Below are positions 6,853 to 8,260 of a stretch of DNA of 8,260 nt, one piece after another. The stretch's first letter is position 1; each line of letters opens with the position of its first letter. The stretch comes from Nitrospira sp. (GTDB taxonomy: Bacteria; Nitrospirota; Nitrospiria; Nitrospirales; Nitrospiraceae), in contig JANYBU010000085.1 of NCBI GenBank assembly GCA_025360665.1, positions 1-8,260 on the forward strand. Direction: 5' to 3'. A program made the translations under genes and the position numbers. The notes below the pieces were generated by a model. That model ran no database searches, had not been told where the DNA came from, and was given only the letters and a program-made list of their open reading frames with translations.

Positions 6853-6859
6853 ACTAAAT

Positions 6860-7372
6860 ATGCAAAGGGTCCTACTTATAGCCGCCGTTACAGCGTTTTC
6901 TGTGCTCGGCATGTTGACGGCCGAATTCGCCGTTGCTGACGATGCGCATGGCGTGGCTGGCCCAACTGACAACATCGCCGGTGGGAAGCCCATGAAGGGT
7001 GAAGTCACCAAGACCCTCAAGGGCCGGGTGTGGTCACAGTGGGCCGACAATCCCGATGGAGAGTTGCTCTTCGGGATTCAATATTGGAACACCGGTGAGC
7101 CGGGTTCGGGAACCCCGAATGGCCGTTCGTCTTCCGATCTCGATGTGAAACCACCGGATCCGTTGTTCTCCTGCTGCGCCTGGGGCTTTGTGGGCGGTAC
7201 TGATAAGAACAGCCCCTATTCCGGTTGGTACCATGCTGCCACGACCGTTCGACTGGCAGTGAAGGACAAAGCGTTGATGGACCAGATCATCAAGGCCTCC
7301 CAGGAACTCGTGGCCATGGAAGTGAGCCTGGATGGTCGGACGATCACTGGCTTTAAGGTTATTAAGGAATAG
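6860..7372 (+). CDS. Exported protein of unknown function, 170 aa
   Basis: I do not recognise a family. Residues 1-26 form a clear Sec signal peptide: MQR, a hydrophobic core VLLIAAVTAFSVLGML, then AEFAVA with cleavage predicted before D27-D28. There is no lipobox, so the mature protein of about 144 aa should be periplasmic or secreted. After a glycine-rich linker (27-47) comes TLKGRVWSQW (52-61), a strand LLFGIQYWN (69-77), a Gly/Ser/Pro-rich loop, an adjacent cysteine pair C105-C106, and the aromatic segment YSGWYH (120-125). The C-terminal third reads TTVRLAVKDKALMDQIIKA, LVAMEVS, TITGFKVIKE, which suggests strand-helix-strand-strand. An OB-like or small beta-barrel fold is possible but unproven. 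The start at 6860 is set by its Shine-Dalgarno. The gene precedes the 222-aa gene by 49 nt and resembles it in motif order. Confidence 0.85.
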   Translation: MQRVLLIAAVTAFSVLGMLTAEFAVADDAHGVAGPTDNIAGGKPMKGEVTKTLKGRVWSQWADNPDGELLFGIQYWNTGEPGSGTPNGRSSSDLDVKPPDPLFSCCAWGFVGGTDKNSPYSGWYHAATTVRLAVKDKALMDQIIKASQELVAMEVSLDGRTITGFKVIKE

Positions 7373-7410
7373 ACCTTAACAAGCGTTAATTCTTTCATGT
7401 CCTGTTAAGG
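7362..7410 (+). promoter_or_regulatory. Competing hairpins controlling access to the second gene's Shine-Dalgarno
   Basis: CCTTAACA (7374-7381) is an exact complement of TGTTAAGG (7403-7410). The latter overlaps the Shine-Dalgarno AAGGAGG (7407-7413), so the 8-bp stem would hide part of it. The first six bases of the same element, CCTTAA (7374-7379), can instead pair with TTAAGG (7362-7367) at the end of the first gene, across its stop codon. A ribosome finishing the first gene would cover 7374-7381 and free the downstream site, which is a typical coupling design. The role is inferred from base pairing alone. Confidence 0.45.
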
Positions 7411-7413
7411 AGG
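7406..7413 (+). promoter_or_regulatory. Near-consensus Shine-Dalgarno of the second exported-protein gene
   Basis: TAAGGAGG at 7406-7413 is 8 nt from the ATG at 7422 and is among the strongest ribosome binding sites in the window. Its first half is involved in the inverted repeat described for 7374-7410. Confidence 0.85.
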
Positions 7414-7421
7414 ATGCGATT

Positions 7422-8090
7422 ATGAAGTTTCATACGAAAGGGTGGGTCGTGATGGCCGCCGGAGCGCTGGTGGTCTCTGTGGCCTCCACCGTATTGGCAA
7501 TTGAATCGTTCCAAGAGCGCTTTGAGTGGGGAGATTTGAGCAAGCCGACCACGATACAGGGTCGCGTGATCGTGCTCGATCACTACGATGAAGCAGTCTG
7601 GATTAACGTCTCTGTGTTCGGTGGAGCCGCTGAAAGCGGTTTCTTCTGGCAGAAGATTCACCCGGGCAAGACCCTGAAGTTTTACGCCGACAAGGGAGCC
7701 TGGGAAGAGCTGAAGAAGATGGGCCGTCCCCATGCGGGACCGGCTGCCGCAAAGGAAGTTCCGCCGTCGAGCACGACTGACTTGATCGAGTTTACCGTGA
7801 CAGAACCAGAGCAGAATCACCGTGTCATCTCCGCAGTCAAGAGGCTTCCGGAAGTGGCCGGTTCCATGGGGAAGCCGCTGAGTATCTCCGGTCTGCGCTT
7901 GAAGGAGTGCGCGGGGAAGAGCGAAGTTGAGGCAGGCTGTGCAGCAGCGAAGCAACAGCTCAATACCTCACCGAAGTCTCCAGATGGGGCCGCTATACCT
8001 ATGCAGTATGATGTGTTGCTCCCAGGTGGACAGCCGATCGCTGGCTTGATTCCCTGGACCGCGAAGTACAACCTCGGGTCCGCTCACTGA
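7422..8090 (+). CDS. Exported protein of unknown function, 222 aa
   Basis: I do not recognise a family. The N-terminus is a Sec signal peptide: MKFHTKGW, a hydrophobic core VVMAAGALVVSVAS, then TVLA with cleavage predicted after A26. No lipobox is visible. The mature part (about 196 aa) begins IESFQERFEWGDL, then TTIQGRVIVLD (43-53), the strand AVWINVSVFGG (58-68), KTLKFYADKGAWEELKKMG (83-101), an Ala/Pro-rich linker (102-119), LIEFTVTEP (121-129) and VISAVKRL (135-142). A C-terminal extension of about 80 residues carries two cysteines, C163 and C173 (CX9C), which could form a disulfide in the periplasm, and ends near PGGQPIAGLIPW. The motif order up to residue 142 parallels the 170-aa neighbour, so the two may be diverged paralogues made as one operon. 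The intrinsic terminator starts 22 nt after the stop. Confidence 0.87.
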   Translation: MKFHTKGWVVMAAGALVVSVASTVLAIESFQERFEWGDLSKPTTIQGRVIVLDHYDEAVWINVSVFGGAAESGFFWQKIHPGKTLKFYADKGAWEELKKMGRPHAGPAAAKEVPPSSTTDLIEFTVTEPEQNHRVISAVKRLPEVAGSMGKPLSISGLRLKECAGKSEVEAGCAAAKQQLNTSPKSPDGAAIPMQYDVLLPGGQPIAGLIPWTAKYNLGSAH

Positions 8091-8111
8091 ACTGAGTCAG
8101 TCTCTGTTTGT

Positions 8112-8148
8112 AAAGGCGGCATCTCCGAAAAGGGATGCCGCCTTTTTT
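8112..8148 (+). terminator. Strong intrinsic terminator after the exported-protein genes
   Basis: AAAGGCGGCATC (8112-8123) pairs perfectly with GATGCCGCCTTT (8134-8145). After a one-base bulge (T8124), CC (8125-8126) pairs with GG (8132-8133), closing a GAAAA loop. The stem is followed by a run of six T (8143-8148), then ATTT. This is a textbook rho-independent terminator for plus-strand transcription. On the minus strand the stem is followed only by TTT and then AC, so it would be a weaker terminator for the convergent gene. Confidence 0.93.
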
Positions 8149-8260
8149 ATTTGTCGTGATTGTCTTGGCCGGTTGGACCGATCCGGCGCTGGAGGTCAGC
8201 GAGGCGATTGAGCGCATCGAGTGGCGTCATGGAGAAAAGGTCGATTTGTTTCATTTCCTC
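8147..8260 (-). CDS. mutS: C-terminal fragment of a MutS-like DNA mismatch repair protein (5' end off the window)
   Basis: Read on the minus strand from 8260, the frame is open for 37 codons and stops at TAA (8149-8147). It begins EEMKQIDLFS, followed by MTPLDALNRLADLQRRI and a short polar tail. This pattern (a Q-x-x-LF motif, then [LM]TPxxAL with a helix and a final L-x-x-L) matches the very C-terminus of MutS, which in E. coli ends with LTPRQALEWIYRLKSL and contributes to tetramer formation. The ATPase and mismatch-binding domains would lie to the right of the window. MutS recognises base mismatches and starts repair. Only the tail is visible, so the call rests on a short signature. The gene is convergent with the exported-protein pair, and its stop codon lies at the edge of their terminator T-tract. 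Confidence 0.65.
   Translation of the reverse strand, partial: EEMKQIDLFSMTPLDALNRLADLQRRIGPTGQDNHDK

Larger units (their letters stand above)
6514..6859 (+). other. AT-rich intergenic region and leader of the exported-protein genes
   Basis: This 346-nt stretch has no credible gene and is far richer in A and T than its flanks, particularly at 6514-6680. It holds no convincing terminator for the upstream operon, two promoter candidates, two inverted repeats (6595-6609 and 6654-6677), and a leader of about 180 nt. Within the leader are an 11-bp palindrome CAAACTGTTTG (6775-6785), a small hairpin CCCT/AGGG (6799-6813), and a U-rich segment with GTTATTGT repeated at 6821-6828 and 6833-6840, just before the Shine-Dalgarno. 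Two tiny ORFs (from 6672, 19 codons, and from 6745, 7 codons) occur but are not supported as genes. I recognise no known riboswitch class. Confidence 0.6.

Noticed and set aside
8091..8101. 11-bp palindrome ACTGAGTCAGT after the second exported-protein stop
   Set aside because: It is short and isolated in a 3' untranslated segment next to a clear terminator, so chance is the simplest explanation.
1..8260. CRISPR arrays, tRNA or rRNA genes, insertion sequences, integrases or phage genes
   Set aside because: I looked for repeated spacers, tRNA-like ends, transposase motifs and terminal inverted repeats on both strands and saw none.

Overview
The window reads as one stretch of a bacterial chromosome, GC-rich in its coding part. 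It holds the back half of a conserved translation and RNA-processing operon, then a two-gene cassette of exported proteins of unknown function. The exported proteins have Sec signal peptides. The gene order (infB, a DUF503 gene, rbfA, truB, rpsO, pnp, an M16 peptidase) and the sequence style fit a Gram-negative bacterium. Nitrospirota (Nitrospira-like) is my best guess, but it is an impression from gene content and not a measured assignment.

Bases 1-6513 form a co-directional, tightly packed plus-strand block. It contains the C-terminal part of translation initiation factor IF-2 (entering from the left edge), a DUF503/YlxP-like small protein, ribosome-binding factor A, tRNA pseudouridine-55 synthase TruB, ribosomal protein S15, polynucleotide phosphorylase, and a zinc peptidase of the M16 family. 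Gaps are 5-45 nt except for the 144-nt rpsO-pnp spacer, which carries a strong hairpin and competing repeats. Together these genes cover initiation, 30S maturation, tRNA modification, RNA turnover and, at the end, proteolysis.

Bases 6514-6859 are a conspicuously AT-rich non-coding stretch. It contains a good sigma-70-type promoter (TTGACA, 17 nt, TACCAT) whose -10 lies inside a perfect 7-10-7 inverted repeat, and a leader of about 180 nt. A weaker promoter candidate lies upstream. I found no convincing terminator after the M16 gene.

Bases 6860-8090 encode two exported proteins of 170 and 222 aa that I do not recognise. Both have near-consensus Shine-Dalgarno sequences. By eye they share an order of short motifs after the signal peptide (GRV strand, a T-hydrophobic-basic segment, a DK-helix, then L-x3-V and I-x3-K), so they may be diverged tandem paralogues. 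The gap between them contains a perfect 8-bp inverted repeat that would mask the second gene's Shine-Dalgarno, with a competing hairpin at the end of the first gene. This arrangement would suit translational coupling.

A strong intrinsic terminator (8112-8148) ends this unit. It is followed on the minus strand by the last 37 codons of a convergent gene whose C-terminus resembles that of mismatch-repair protein MutS. The stop codon of that gene lies at the edge of the terminator T-tract.
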